DNA of 23,484 bases from an uncultured Clostridium sp. (lineage in GTDB: Bacteria > Bacillota > Clostridia > TANB77 > CAG-508): positions 1 through 23,484 of the forward strand of contig CAMEUC010000006.1 in assembly GCA_945937855.1 (NCBI GenBank). Direction: 5' to 3'. How positions within the stretch are numbered: the stretch's first letter is position 1; the number at the start of each line of letters is the position of its first letter. Under the pieces are notes generated by a model. The model saw only the letters and a program-made list of their open reading frames with translations, had not been told where the DNA came from and ran no database searches. This document shows positions 13,780 to 22,929 of the stretch, piece by piece. Made by a program: the position numbers and the translations under genes.

Positions 13780-16738
13780 GTGATTGATAGTATCCAGATT
13801 TTGCCCATATCCTAGATGTAATGTTTTGATATGCTGCCCATCCATTTAGCATGATATTCATAGATTCTATAGGAGTACTTACATGGACTTTGCTTAAAAG
13901 TTCATACCAATATTTTTTTGTTTTACTCAATTCCTCTTCACATTTTTTTACATCATTATATTCCAATGGTATACTATTTTCTATCTCTTTTGCACCTAAA
14001 TTTAAAACAATTTCTTTTGTTTCATATGGTTTTAATTTGACATCTATTTCTATTGCAATACAAGTTTCTTTATATATTCCATTATCATTATTTAATATTT
14101 TTTGTGGATTTTTTAAATTAGCTTTTCCAATAAATTCTTTCTTATCTCCTGTAAATTTTCGTATTGTTTCATTTGTTGTAACAAAAACTTCTTCGTTTTT
14201 CATATCGTTTTTATATAAATTAATTGCTACAACAGAGTTTCCTTTTTTCTCTACTTTTATATATCCTGAAGTTTTTATTTCATCCTCACCTAATACTGGT
14301 TTTATATAATATACTAGCTTTAAATTTTTTTCCTCATTTAACGTATTTTTTAGTTTTAATAGGTTTACCTTTATCGTATCTTGTAGTGGAACAAAAGTTG
14401 TTAGTTCTTGTAAAATGTTGTCTTTAATAGTTTTTAAATTTACATATCCAAATCCATATGTTAAATGATATTCTTGATTTTTGCTTATATTTTCAGATAA
14501 GTTCCATTTTGTGCCATTATCTATATTTTCTAAAAATATTATTTCTGAAGGTATATCTTGTGAGGTTGTATTATTCCAAGCAGATATTCTATTTAATCTA
14601 CTATTTCTATACCAAGTAAAACCACCTAGGTTTTGTGTAATTAAACTTCCAAATTTAGGATTTGCTAAAATCATGCTCCAAATTGTTGGCAGTTTATTAT
14701 TTTTAGAAACTTTGAATCTGTATTCTAAGCCATCTTCAGAAAATCCTCCAAATTCATTATAATATTTTAAGTTGCTATAATCTTCATTTAATGTTTCTAT
14801 ATTTCCGTCTATTACGGACAGTGGCAGAGCCCTTTCACTACAGTCCTTGGCAATTGTTCTTCTACTTATAAATTCTTCTTCCAAATCTTTTAATTGTAAG
14901 TCTATATTTCCTAAGCTTGAATCTATAACCATATTCGCTCTAAATTCTAATAAATTTATATCGTCAGCACTTATCTCATTTTCATTTAAAACAAATATTC
15001 CTCCAAAAGTATTTTTTAAATATAAAATCTGTTTATTTTGTATTTCGCTATTAATTTCATTCTCTAATAAATGCTCATATGAGTTTATTTCTTTATTTAG
15101 AATTACTAATTCAATTTTTATATTTTTACTTCTAAAAAATTCATAAGCTTTTAGAATATCTTTCAGAATATATTTTTCGTTCACATCCTTTATTTTTAAC
15201 AATAATATTGGCAAATCCCCTGATATTCCAAATTTCCATAAATCACTTTGTGAATATATTTTATCTGGTATAACTTTATTTTCTAAACTTTTGGTTGGGT
15301 TTCCAAATAATAATAATGCTAATATTTTTTGATATCTTTCTATATCGTTTCCTTTTAATCCTAAATAGATACTTTCCGCTTCTGTTTTAGCTCTTGATAG
15401 TTCAAACACTTTGCTAATAGCATTTGTGTTCCTATATTGTCCTAGCATATTTATGACATTATCTTTATTTTCTGAAACACATAAAACTAAGTCTACCACT
15501 GCCTTTTGTTTTGGTTCTATTTTTATTATCCTTTTTGTTGCTAAAATACTTTCTGTGACTTGTGATGAATTATTAGAAAAAGGTTTATTTTGTGTAAGCA
15601 TCTCTGGGATTTCAATATTGCCTTGTCCAAAAAATTTTTCTTTATCTATTTCATACTCTAAGTCTCCTATTGTTTGATTTTGAGTATATAAGTTTACTCC
15701 CAAAAATGTATTTTTTTCGTTAGCTCCCCTTTTTTTCCTTTTTACAATTATTTCCCCTGTATCTAATCTTTCATATGTTAAAAACAAATTATTAAATGCA
15801 GGATGGCTATATTCTTGTGCAGGGCTTGAAAGTATAGGTTCAAAGTAGTTTATTACCTCTATAGTTTCTACTTTTTCTCCATTGTTTGTTATTTCTATCC
15901 TTTTTATTTCAATTGGCTCATCTGTAGATACAACATTACTTGTTTTTATTTCAAAATTTCCTACTGTTTTTATAAATTTGTTTATATCTGGTGCAAATAC
16001 AATTTTCCCAGTTTCTCCTTCTTCTAGATTTGCACTTATAAGCTGATTATTACTTAAATTTCTTATATAAAAGAAATTTCCTTGTCTATAGTCTGATGTT
16101 TTTTTGTATCTATTAATTAATAAATTTTTATATTTACTATATCCCTGTCCATCTGCTAAAGTACATACTGTGTATAATCCATTTGATATAACATTTGAAC
16201 GTATTAACCCTGTATTTAGTTTTGTATATACGGTTTCTTTATAGTTTTCATAATCTTTTACTTTTAATTTTTCTACTTTTTCCTTTTTCTCTTTTGTAAC
16301 AATGGCTTTTTTAGGCATTCTTTCTTGCAACAATATATCTACTGCTTCTATTTCTGGGTTTTCATGGAATCTTTTTACTAAAATTTTATCATTTATAAAA
16401 TTATTGATTGATAAAAGTATTAATCCTTGGTGATGTGCCATATAAGTTTTTACAACTCTTTTTTTCTCGTTTGGTTTTAACCTTGCTAAAGTATAGTCTA
16501 CAGATTCATAAAATCCGTATTTACCTAATAGTCCTTCTTTTTCTAATATTTTTATATTTTTTATACTATCTTCTATATCATATATTAAGCTTAAAAATAC
16601 TGAATAAGACGATACAACAACATCCTCATCCAATCCTCTTTTTAGTCCTAACCAAGGTACTCCAAAAGCTTTATATTGATAATTATTATTTAAATCCTTT
16701 AAACTAAATGCTGCTTCTGAAATACCCCAAGGAATACC
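13760..16738 (-). CDS. Cyclic glucan synthase, segment 2: glycoamylase-like and GH94 N-terminal domains
   Basis: Entered after the first CGG, this frame reads GIPWGISEAAFSLKDLNNNY, then YKAFGVPWLGLKRGLDED and KTYMAHHQGLILLSINNF, the conserved glycoamylase-like region of Cgs. Two GH94 N-type beta-sandwich domains follow (FFYIRNLSNNQLISANLEEG in the first, GFTWYRNSRLNRISAWNNTT in the second). It ends at the next CGG with NGWAAYQNITSRIWAKSGYY, then QS. In frame, CGG is followed by AGG GGC AAT AGG ATT TAG. Skipping the C gives QS-GGAIGFRDQLQD, an invariant family motif. An ATG at 16753 exists but has no ribosome site and is simply an overlap frame. Confidence 0.85.
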   Translation of the reverse strand, partial: GIPWGISEAAFSLKDLNNNYQYKAFGVPWLGLKRGLDEDVVVSSYSVFLSLIYDIEDSIKNIKILEKEGLLGKYGFYESVDYTLARLKPNEKKRVVKTYMAHHQGLILLSINNFINDKILVKRFHENPEIEAVDILLQERMPKKAIVTKEKKEKVEKLKVKDYENYKETVYTKLNTGLIRSNVISNGLYTVCTLADGQGYSKYKNLLINRYKKTSDYRQGNFFYIRNLSNNQLISANLEEGETGKIVFAPDINKFIKTVGNFEIKTSNVVSTDEPIEIKRIEITNNGEKVETIEVINYFEPILSSPAQEYSHPAFNNLFLTYERLDTGEIIVKRKKRGANEKNTFLGVNLYTQNQTIGDLEYEIDKEKFFGQGNIEIPEMLTQNKPFSNNSSQVTESILATKRIIKIEPKQKAVVDLVLCVSENKDNVINMLGQYRNTNAISKVFELSRAKTEAESIYLGLKGNDIERYQKILALLLFGNPTKSLENKVIPDKIYSQSDLWKFGISGDLPILLLKIKDVNEKYILKDILKAYEFFRSKNIKIELVILNKEINSYEHLLENEINSEIQNKQILYLKNTFGGIFVLNENEISADDINLLEFRANMVIDSSLGNIDLQLKDLEEEFISRRTIAKDCSERALPLSVIDGNIETLNEDYSNLKYYNEFGGFSEDGLEYRFKVSKNNKLPTIWSMILANPKFGSLITQNLGGFTWYRNSRLNRISAWNNTTSQDIPSEIIFLENIDNGTKWNLSENISKNQEYHLTYGFGYVNLKTIKDNILQELTTFVPLQDTIKVNLLKLKNTLNEEKNLKLVYYIKPVLGEDEIKTSGYIKVEKKGNSVVAINLYKNDMKNEEVFVTTNETIRKFTGDKKEFIGKANLKNPQKILNNDNGIYKETCIAIEIDVKLKPYETKEIVLNLGAKEIENSIPLEYNDVKKCEEELSKTKKYWYELLSKVHVSTPIESMNIMLNGWAAYQNITSRIWAKSGYYQSRRGNRI
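13778..13780 (-). other. CGG frameshift site 2 (TCA CGG A)
   Basis: CGG is in frame with segment 2. Dropping the C restores QSGGAIGFRDQ. No homopolymer is present at the junction. Confidence 0.8.
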
Positions 16739-19700
16739 GAAGTTTTTTTGCATATTCTTTTTGGCTCATTATCATAAACTTACAAGATTCATCTATTAAA
16801 CTTCCTTCATATGATTTTATATTTACTGCTGGCATTAAATATTCAAACGCAGTACCAGACCAAGATATTAGTCCTTTATATCCATTTAGGGTAGTTAAGG
16901 TTCTACTTAAAGAATTCCAATGTTTTGACGAAATATCCCTTTTAGCTATTGCTACTAAGCTTGCTTGTCTTGCTTCAGATGCAAGTAGGTCATAATAAGA
17001 GTCAGTTAATTTATTTTCTTCTATATTGAAACCAATAGAAAATATTCTTTTTTTATAATCATATAAAATGGAAAAGTTTGTGTTTGTAATTAATTTATCA
17101 ACTATATTAATTAAAATATTTATTCGTTCTTCTTGCTTTCTTTCTTGTAAAAATGTTTTTAATGTATATAAATATCCTACAAAATTTCCACTATCTACTG
17201 TCGATACATATCTTGGAATTAATGGTTCTAGGGTTTTTGTATTATACCAATTATATAAATGTCCATTCCACTTTGGTAGCTTTTCTACTGTAAATAGCAT
17301 TTTTTCTAATAAATCTATACTTTCTTGTTCTTCTATATATCCTAAATCATATGCAGAAACCACTGCTAGAAATCCTAATCCTATATTAGTTGGTGAAGTT
17401 CTTTGTGCGATTTTTTCCTTCCTATCTTCTTGATAATTATCTGGTGGTAGAAAATTATTTTTTTCATTTATATTATCTTTAAAGAACTGCCAAGTTTTTA
17501 TACCTATATTATTTAAGTATTCCTGATCTTCTTTTCTTACATTACATTTTTTTATATTTTCTTTACTTATTGTGTATGCAAAATATGGTGCAATTAGCCA
17601 CAAAATAGATATAACTAGAGTTACAATTTTAGCAAAATAAATACCAATTATAATTCCTAAAACCCCTAGAATAATATTTGGTTTCATACTTTTAATATAT
17701 GATATTAAATCTGTCCCAGCTTGTTTTTCTGCATCTTCTGAGGTAGTCCATTCTAATAAATTCTGTTTAGATATTTTTATTCTATATATACTTCTAATAG
17801 CAGCATCTACAGTTTTAAATGCTTTGTTGGGCAAAAATATAAAATCTAATATTCCTCTAATTACACTTGCATTTAATTCTCCAATAACTTTTGTAATATT
17901 TTTATATGCCACAAATAAAGAGCTTGGTGTGTTTTTCTTAAAAATTATATAATTTCCCAAATCTAATATACTTGGGAAAACAACTGCAATTACACCTAAA
18001 ACAAATATGCTTGGAGCATTGTATAATAAGCCTATAATAATCAATAGTAAAGAAAATACTGGTACTAGGCTTCTTCTTAAATTATCTAATATTTTAAATT
18101 TTGAAAGTCTATTTAATGGATTTTGCTTTTTTGAACCATTTTTTATAATTATAGTTTTTTTCAGCCAATTTATTAATTGCCAATCTCCTCTAATCCATCT
18201 ATGAAGTCTTGACATATAGCTATTATATTTAGCCGGACATCCATCAAGTAAAAAAATATCAGTTGCCAATCCAGCTCTTAAATAACTTCCTTCTAGCAAA
18301 TCATGACTTAGCACTGTATTTTCTGGTATTTCATTTTCTAAAATATCATAAAATACTTGTAAATCATATATTCCTTTTCCTGTAAATATTCCTTCTCCAA
18401 AGTTATCTTGGTAAACATCTGATATAGCATTTGCATATAAATCTGTTCCCCCACTACCAGCAAATATTTTACTAAATAAAGTTTTTCTGCTAGATTCTAA
18501 ATCTATTCCAACTCTAGGTTGTATTAATGCATGTCCTTCTACTACTCTATTGTTTTTAATTACAGGAGTATTTAAAATGTGTGCCATTGCTCCTACTAAT
18601 TGCTGTGCTGAGTCTAAAACTAAATTAGTATCTGAGTCTAATGTAATTACATATTTTATATTTAACTTTTCTTCAAATGTATTAACTTTAAATTTATTAT
18701 TTCCAGTTACAAGAAATTCGTTAAATTCGCTTAATAATCCTCTTTTTCTTTCCCAACCTAAATAACATTTTTCTTTGGGGTTCCATCTTCTATTTCTATA
18801 CAAAAAATAAAACTTCTTTTTTCCTGGGTATGCATATTTTTTATTTAAACTTTCTTCTTCTTTTAATCCTTCTTGAACTACCTCTTCATCAAATGGCTCA
18901 TTTTCGTTTTGTGAAGAGGTACAATCTCCTAAAAGTGCAAAATATAAGTTGTCTAATTTATTAGCTAAATAATAAACCTCTAGTTTATGCATTAGCTCTT
19001 TTACTTTTTTGCTACTATTTATTATAGTTGGTATAACAACAATAGTTGATGCTTCCTCTGGTATTTTCTTATCGAAATTCATTTTGGGAATAATTTTAGG
19101 TTTTACTGTTTTTATTAAAGAATAATTTAAAATTTGTATCCATATTTCAGAAATTGGGATAATTGATAAAACCCCAATTATAATGCTATAAACTAGAGAA
19201 TTACTTATACTATAGTTATACATGCTAAAAATTATTGAAAGTAGAGTTGTTACAGTATACACTTCCACAATATACCTATTAGCCTTTTGATTTTGGCTTA
19301 TTTTAAAAAGCTTAGAGCCAACATTTAGTTTTTCTATTAGTTTATTGTATCCTTCATCAATTAAATAATATCCTATATGTGCTTTTTTCCCTTGGTCTAT
19401 ATTTTCTTTAGCAAGTTCCAATGCTTTATTTGCTATATAGCTTTCTGATATTTTTGTTTTATCCGCAATTTCTTTTATAGCTTGCCTATAATATGCTTTA
19501 GTTTTATAATCCATATTAGAATATACATTTGCAGGATCTTTTTTTAATATTTCCTCTACCCCATTTATTTCTTCAAAAAGCATTAAAAAATTTATTCTAG
19601 ATATTTCTTTTATGCTTGTGATACTATTACCCATTAACACTTTTTGAAGAGCAATATCAAAGTGTTCTTTTCTAATTGCTTCTTCTACGCTTATTCCTGT

Positions 19701-20453
19701 TTTATTAACTTCTTCTTCTAAAATATTTAAATAAGCAATTCCTCTTTTCCCAAACCTTTTTAATTTATAAGACATATATTCTATAAAAGGATATTTTATT
19801 TCATTTTTTACGTTGTTTGATTTTAAGCTTACTTTACTGTTCTTAAATTTATTTTCAGTTTTATTTTCTATTATTCTTTCTATAATACTTTCTACTTTTT
19901 GTTTTTGAATTTGCGCTGTATATATTTTTTCGCAAATATTTCTAATATTCTCTATTATTGCAATTTCTAAGAAAATCCACAAATTCCATATTTCTTCCAT
20001 ATTTAAAGTTTTTTGTTCTTGATATGCTTGCAAAGCTATTTTTAGGGTTGTATCATCTATTTTATTATCTCTATATGATGTTATTTCTGAAGCCAACACA
20101 TATATTCTTGCAAAACCAGCATATGCTCCGTTAGTAATTCCTGGCAATTCTTTATATTTTTTTAAAGGCATCTCTCTTTTTATTTTTTTTACAGATTCTT
20201 CTATAATGTAAAAATTATCTAATAGCCATTCTCCTGCCGGATGTATATCTATACCTTTTTTTATATGTTCATTTAATAAATTATATGTTTTTTCAATAAA
20301 TGCATAATTCTCATTTATTCTCTCTATTGGATACGTATTTGTATTAGAATATTTTTTTACTTCATAATTAATTGCAGTTTTCTCCATAAATTTTTTTAAA
20401 TTTTCATCATCTAAAACTGCACCTTTTATATTCAAAAATTTAGTATTTACCAC
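16704..20453 (-). CDS. Cyclic glucan synthase, segment 1: GT84 transferase part
   Basis: This open frame of 1,249 codons starts with GTG at 20453 (GGAG about 10 bases upstream; the first ATG is 22 codons further in and has no ribosome site). Residues 1-390 are helical. Membrane helices are at about 396-450, and the transferase domain contains VITLDSDTNL (Asp606, Asp608), SHDLLEGSYLRAG (about 716-728) and SRLHRWIRGDWQL (748-760), matching family 84/family 2-type processive glycosyltransferases. More membrane helices are at about 797-838 and 920-960. The start of the glycoamylase-like domain (LIDESCKFMIMSQKEYAKKL) is at the end. The frame hits CGG as codon 1239, and only 10 further codons follow before TAG. 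Skipping the C joins it to segment 2 with LGIPWGISE. Confidence 0.9.
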   Translation of the reverse strand: MVNTKFLNIKGAVLDDENLKKFMEKTAINYEVKKYSNTNTYPIERINENYAFIEKTYNLLNEHIKKGIDIHPAGEWLLDNFYIIEESVKKIKREMPLKKYKELPGITNGAYAGFARIYVLASEITSYRDNKIDDTTLKIALQAYQEQKTLNMEEIWNLWIFLEIAIIENIRNICEKIYTAQIQKQKVESIIERIIENKTENKFKNSKVSLKSNNVKNEIKYPFIEYMSYKLKRFGKRGIAYLNILEEEVNKTGISVEEAIRKEHFDIALQKVLMGNSITSIKEISRINFLMLFEEINGVEEILKKDPANVYSNMDYKTKAYYRQAIKEIADKTKISESYIANKALELAKENIDQGKKAHIGYYLIDEGYNKLIEKLNVGSKLFKISQNQKANRYIVEVYTVTTLLSIIFSMYNYSISNSLVYSIIIGVLSIIPISEIWIQILNYSLIKTVKPKIIPKMNFDKKIPEEASTIVVIPTIINSSKKVKELMHKLEVYYLANKLDNLYFALLGDCTSSQNENEPFDEEVVQEGLKEEESLNKKYAYPGKKKFYFLYRNRRWNPKEKCYLGWERKRGLLSEFNEFLVTGNNKFKVNTFEEKLNIKYVITLDSDTNLVLDSAQQLVGAMAHILNTPVIKNNRVVEGHALIQPRVGIDLESSRKTLFSKIFAGSGGTDLYANAISDVYQDNFGEGIFTGKGIYDLQVFYDILENEIPENTVLSHDLLEGSYLRAGLATDIFLLDGCPAKYNSYMSRLHRWIRGDWQLINWLKKTIIIKNGSKKQNPLNRLSKFKILDNLRRSLVPVFSLLLIIIGLLYNAPSIFVLGVIAVVFPSILDLGNYIIFKKNTPSSLFVAYKNITKVIGELNASVIRGILDFIFLPNKAFKTVDAAIRSIYRIKISKQNLLEWTTSEDAEKQAGTDLISYIKSMKPNIILGVLGIIIGIYFAKIVTLVISILWLIAPYFAYTISKENIKKCNVRKEDQEYLNNIGIKTWQFFKDNINEKNNFLPPDNYQEDRKEKIAQRTSPTNIGLGFLAVVSAYDLGYIEEQESIDLLEKMLFTVEKLPKWNGHLYNWYNTKTLEPLIPRYVSTVDSGNFVGYLYTLKTFLQERKQEERINILINIVDKLITNTNFSILYDYKKRIFSIGFNIEENKLTDSYYDLLASEARQASLVAIAKRDISSKHWNSLSRTLTTLNGYKGLISWSGTAFEYLMPAVNIKSYEGSLIDESCKFMIMSQKEYAKKLRYSLGYFRSSI
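16737..16739 (-). other. CGG frameshift site 1 (CTT CGG T)
   Basis: CGG is codon 1239 of segment 1. Dropping the C restores LGIPWGISE. An A7 run lies just upstream, so a homopolymer indel is an alternative explanation for this site alone. Confidence 0.75.
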
Positions 20454-20525
20454 AAAAAATCCACTCCAAAAAATATTTTTATAGATATTTTTACCAAAAC
20501 TAGATTTTTTATGTATTTTTTAAAT

Positions 20526-20554
20526 TTGCATTTTTTGCTGATTTGTGGTATAAT
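20526..20554 (+). promoter_or_regulatory. Promoter of the small plus-strand gene
   Basis: TTGCAT, 17 bp and TATAAT precede the AAAGGAG ribosome site (20571-20577) and the ATG at 20587. The match to consensus is 5 of 6 and 6 of 6. Confidence 0.75.
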
Positions 20555-20586
20555 ATTTATATTCTAACCGAAAGGAGAACAATAGC

Positions 20587-20754
20587 ATGACATTGAAGGA
20601 ACTGGTCAATACACTCACTTATGATGACGAGTTAGAACTCATCAAAAAACTCCGTATGACCTTTACCCCTCAAGAACAAAGAGAGATCATGATTATTTCC
20701 TCGCAGGAAATGACCTTGGATGAAGCCAAGGTTTTCTTGAAGCTCTCTGCTTAA
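20587..20754 (+). CDS. Small unknown protein, GC-richer than its surroundings (55 aa)
   Basis: The 55-codon frame begins MTLKELVNTLTYDDELELIK and ends DEAKVFLKLSA. It is acidic and helical, with no membrane segment or signal peptide. I do not recognise the family. Expression signals are complete: promoter, AAAGGAG site nine bases before the ATG, and a strong terminator directly after the stop. Codons such as CTC, GTC, ATC, CCC and GCC are common here and rare in the neighbours, suggesting transfer or strong selection for expression. It is divergent from the glucan synthase gene and convergent with topA. It could be a small regulatory protein; nothing shows which. Confidence 0.75.
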   Translation: MTLKELVNTLTYDDELELIKKLRMTFTPQEQREIMIISSQEMTLDEAKVFLKLSA

Positions 20755-20802
20755 GAAGAGGAAGCCACTGACTTGCTAAAGACAGTGGCTTCCTCTTTTT
20801 TA
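20755..20802 (+). terminator. Strong intrinsic terminator between the small gene and topA
   Basis: A perfect 13-bp stem (20758-20770 with 20783-20795, GAGGAAGCCACTG) is extendable by two A-T pairs, with a 12-nt loop, and is followed by TTTTTT on the plus strand. It abuts the end of topA and may serve it too, although the minus-strand T-run is poorer. Confidence 0.92.
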
Positions 20803-22779
20803 TTTATTTTCTTTTTTTGGTTTATTCCAAGAAATATAATCACATTTTTCCGGATTATTTTCACATATATAATATGTTCTTCTTTTTTTAGTTTTTCTTA
20901 TTTGTACTTTTCCTCCACATTTTGGGCATGGTTCTTTTATTGTCTCAACAAATGGTTTTGCATTTTGGCATTCTGGGTAACCTGGGCATGCTAAAAATTT
21001 TCCATATTTACCATACTTTATAACCATCATCCTACCACATTTTTCACATGGTACATCTGAAACTTCTGGTTCAAGTTTTACATGTTCTAATTCTTTTTCA
21101 ACTTTTTCTACAACTATTTCAAAAGGTTCATAAAAGCGTTCTATTACATTTTTCCATTTTAATCTTCCTTCTGCAATTTGATCAAATTCTTCCTCCATTT
21201 TTGCTGTGAATGTTTCATTTATTACATCTGGGAAATTTTCTACTAATAATTTGTTAACAACTTTTCCAAGCTCTGTTGGGAATAATTGTTTTTGCTCTTT
21301 TTCAATATATCTTCTTGCTAAAATAGTTGTTATTGTTGGAGAATAAGTACTTGGTCTTCCTATTCCTTTTTCCTCTAGTGCTTTTACTAGGCTTGCTTCT
21401 GTATATCTTGGTGGTGGCTCAGTAAAACTTTGTTTTGAGTCTATTTTTTCATTTATTAATTCTTGACCTTCTTTTAGTTCTGGAATTTTTGCAAACTCCT
21501 CTTTAGTTTGATTATCTTCTGTTTCTACATATAATGCCATAAATCCTTTAAATTTCAATGTTTGTCCATTTGCTCTAAAATTATAATCATCTGCATTTAT
21601 TTTTACAGAAATAGTATCAAAAATAGCTGCTGACATTTGGCTTGCTAAAAATCTATTATATATCAGTTTATATAGTTTATATTGGTCATTTGTTAGGGAA
21701 GATTTAATTTTATCTGGCTCTAAATCTATATAAGTTGGTCTTATTGCCTCATGTGCGTCTTGTGCATCTGATTTTGTTTTATAATATCTATTTTCGTAAT
21801 ATTCAGTTCCATATGTTTTTTCTATTTGTTCTTTTGCTGCCCTTCTTGCCTCTTCAGATATTCTTGTAGAATCTGTTCTCATATAAGTAATTAAACCTAC
21901 TGTTCCCTTATCTGCAACCTTTACACCTTCATATAAACCTTGTGCAACAGACATTGTCTTTTTTAATGCAAATCCTAGTTTTCTTGATGCCTCTTGTTGC
22001 ATTGTACTTGTTGTAAAAGGTGGTGCAGGAGTTCTTTTCTTTTCTCCTTTTTTTATTTCATCTACAATAAATTTTGCTTTTTCTAAGTCTTTTACTATTT
22101 CATCTACTTCTTCTTTTGAATGTAATTCTATTTTTTTATCATCTTTTCCGTAGAATTTAGCTTCAAAAGTACTTTTTGCCTTTTTAGTTCTTAAATTAGC
22201 ATAAATATTCCAATATTCTTCTGGAATAAAGTTTTCTATTTCTTCTTCTCTTTCTACAATTAATCTTACTGCAACAGATTGAACTCTTCCGGCTGATAAT
22301 CCTTTTTGTACTTTTTTCCATAATACTGGGCTAATTTTATAACCTACTATTCTATCTAGTACACGTCTTGCTTGTTGTGCATCTGTTAAGTTCATATCTA
22401 TTTTTCTAGGTTTTTTTATGGCTTCTTTAACTGCTCCTTTTGTTATTTCATTAAATGTAACCCTACATATTGCATCTTCATTTATTCCTAGAATATGTGC
22501 TAAATGCCATGCAATAGCTTCTCCTTCACGGTCAGGGTCGGTTGCAAGGTATATTTTTTTAGCCGATTTAGCATCTTTTTTTAATGATTTTATTAAATCC
22601 CCTTTTCCCCTTATATTTATATATTCTGGTTCAAATGTTTTTAAGTCTACACCTAATTTTGATTTTGGTAAATCTCTAATATGACCCATAGAAGCAACAA
22701 CTTTTGTGCTTCCTCCTAAAAATTTTTTTATTGTACTAGCTTTTGCTGGTGACTCGACTATTATTAGTGTATCTGCCAT
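20800..22779 (-). CDS. topA: DNA topoisomerase I (type IA)
   Basis: This 659-aa enzyme relaxes negative supercoils. The TOPRIM domain begins LIIVESPAKASTIKKFLG and contains ATDPDREGEAIAWH (Asp81, Asp83, Glu85). The catalytic tyrosine is Tyr299 in GLITYMRTDSTRIS. GRPSTYSPTITTILARRYIE marks the core. Two C-terminal zinc ribbons follow (CEKCG...CPGYPEC and CPKCG...CENNPEKC). Length fits Bacillota TopA. The start is the ATG at 22779. No Shine-Dalgarno sequence is visible before it, unusual next to the other genes here. A 15-codon frame ends one base upstream of the ATG, so translational coupling is possible. It lies downstream of glyA with a 150-bp gap and contains no CGG codon. Confidence 0.97.
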   Translation of the reverse strand: MADTLIIVESPAKASTIKKFLGGSTKVVASMGHIRDLPKSKLGVDLKTFEPEYINIRGKGDLIKSLKKDAKSAKKIYLATDPDREGEAIAWHLAHILGINEDAICRVTFNEITKGAVKEAIKKPRKIDMNLTDAQQARRVLDRIVGYKISPVLWKKVQKGLSAGRVQSVAVRLIVEREEEIENFIPEEYWNIYANLRTKKAKSTFEAKFYGKDDKKIELHSKEEVDEIVKDLEKAKFIVDEIKKGEKKRTPAPPFTTSTMQQEASRKLGFALKKTMSVAQGLYEGVKVADKGTVGLITYMRTDSTRISEEARRAAKEQIEKTYGTEYYENRYYKTKSDAQDAHEAIRPTYIDLEPDKIKSSLTNDQYKLYKLIYNRFLASQMSAAIFDTISVKINADDYNFRANGQTLKFKGFMALYVETEDNQTKEEFAKIPELKEGQELINEKIDSKQSFTEPPPRYTEASLVKALEEKGIGRPSTYSPTITTILARRYIEKEQKQLFPTELGKVVNKLLVENFPDVINETFTAKMEEEFDQIAEGRLKWKNVIERFYEPFEIVVEKVEKELEHVKLEPEVSDVPCEKCGRMMVIKYGKYGKFLACPGYPECQNAKPFVETIKEPCPKCGGKVQIRKTKKRRTYYICENNPEKCDYISWNKPKKENK

Positions 22780-22929
22780 TCTATTCTGGCAGCAATGAAA
22801 AGCTTCGTATTACGTTGTCAAACTTCATAAAAAATTTTTCAATGTACTTATGTACTATCTCAAATTTTTTTATTTGTTTTCCTAGTACTACTCGCTTTTG
22901 CTTGCTGCATCCTCCTTCTTTATTGTTTT
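22780..22929 (-). other. glyA-topA gap with possible leader peptide
   Basis: This 150-bp gap contains AAGGAGG directly before an ATG (16-codon frame) and a second 15-codon frame (MKFDNVIRSFSLLPE, 22828-22781) whose TAG is one base from the topA ATG. The second frame has no ribosome site. A GTAC-ATAA-GTAC palindrome is present. None of this is strong evidence for expression. Confidence 0.25.

Larger units (their letters stand above)
12884..20453 (-). pseudogene. Cyclic beta-1,2-glucan synthase, four +1 shifts at CGG, 3' end cut off by the element
   Basis: Read as one gene with four single-base skips, this gives about 2,520 host residues of a Cgs/NdvB-like enzyme that makes cyclic beta-1,2-glucan: N-terminal helices, a membrane-embedded GT84 transferase, a glycoamylase-like domain, two GH94 N-type domains and a GH94 catalytic domain. 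The GH94-type part phosphorolyses the chain to set its length. Apart from the four CGG sites (16739, 13780, 13632, 13304) no internal stop or deletion was found, which is unusual for simple decay. The last 200 or so residues expected for the family are missing after GGQYTH, where the mobile element begins. It is labelled broken because of that truncation; the frameshifts themselves may be programmed. The segments are listed separately. Confidence 0.8.

Noticed and set aside
13302..16739. Systematic sequencing error inserting C before GG
   Set aside because: Not excluded, but topA and the element genes contain many GGA codons with no frame breaks, so a general error is unlikely. Raw reads would settle it.
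16737..16750. Programmed -1 slippage on the A7 run (A AAA AAC type) at the first frame break
   Set aside because: The frame needed downstream is +1, not -1. The other three breaks have no slippery run but share CGG.
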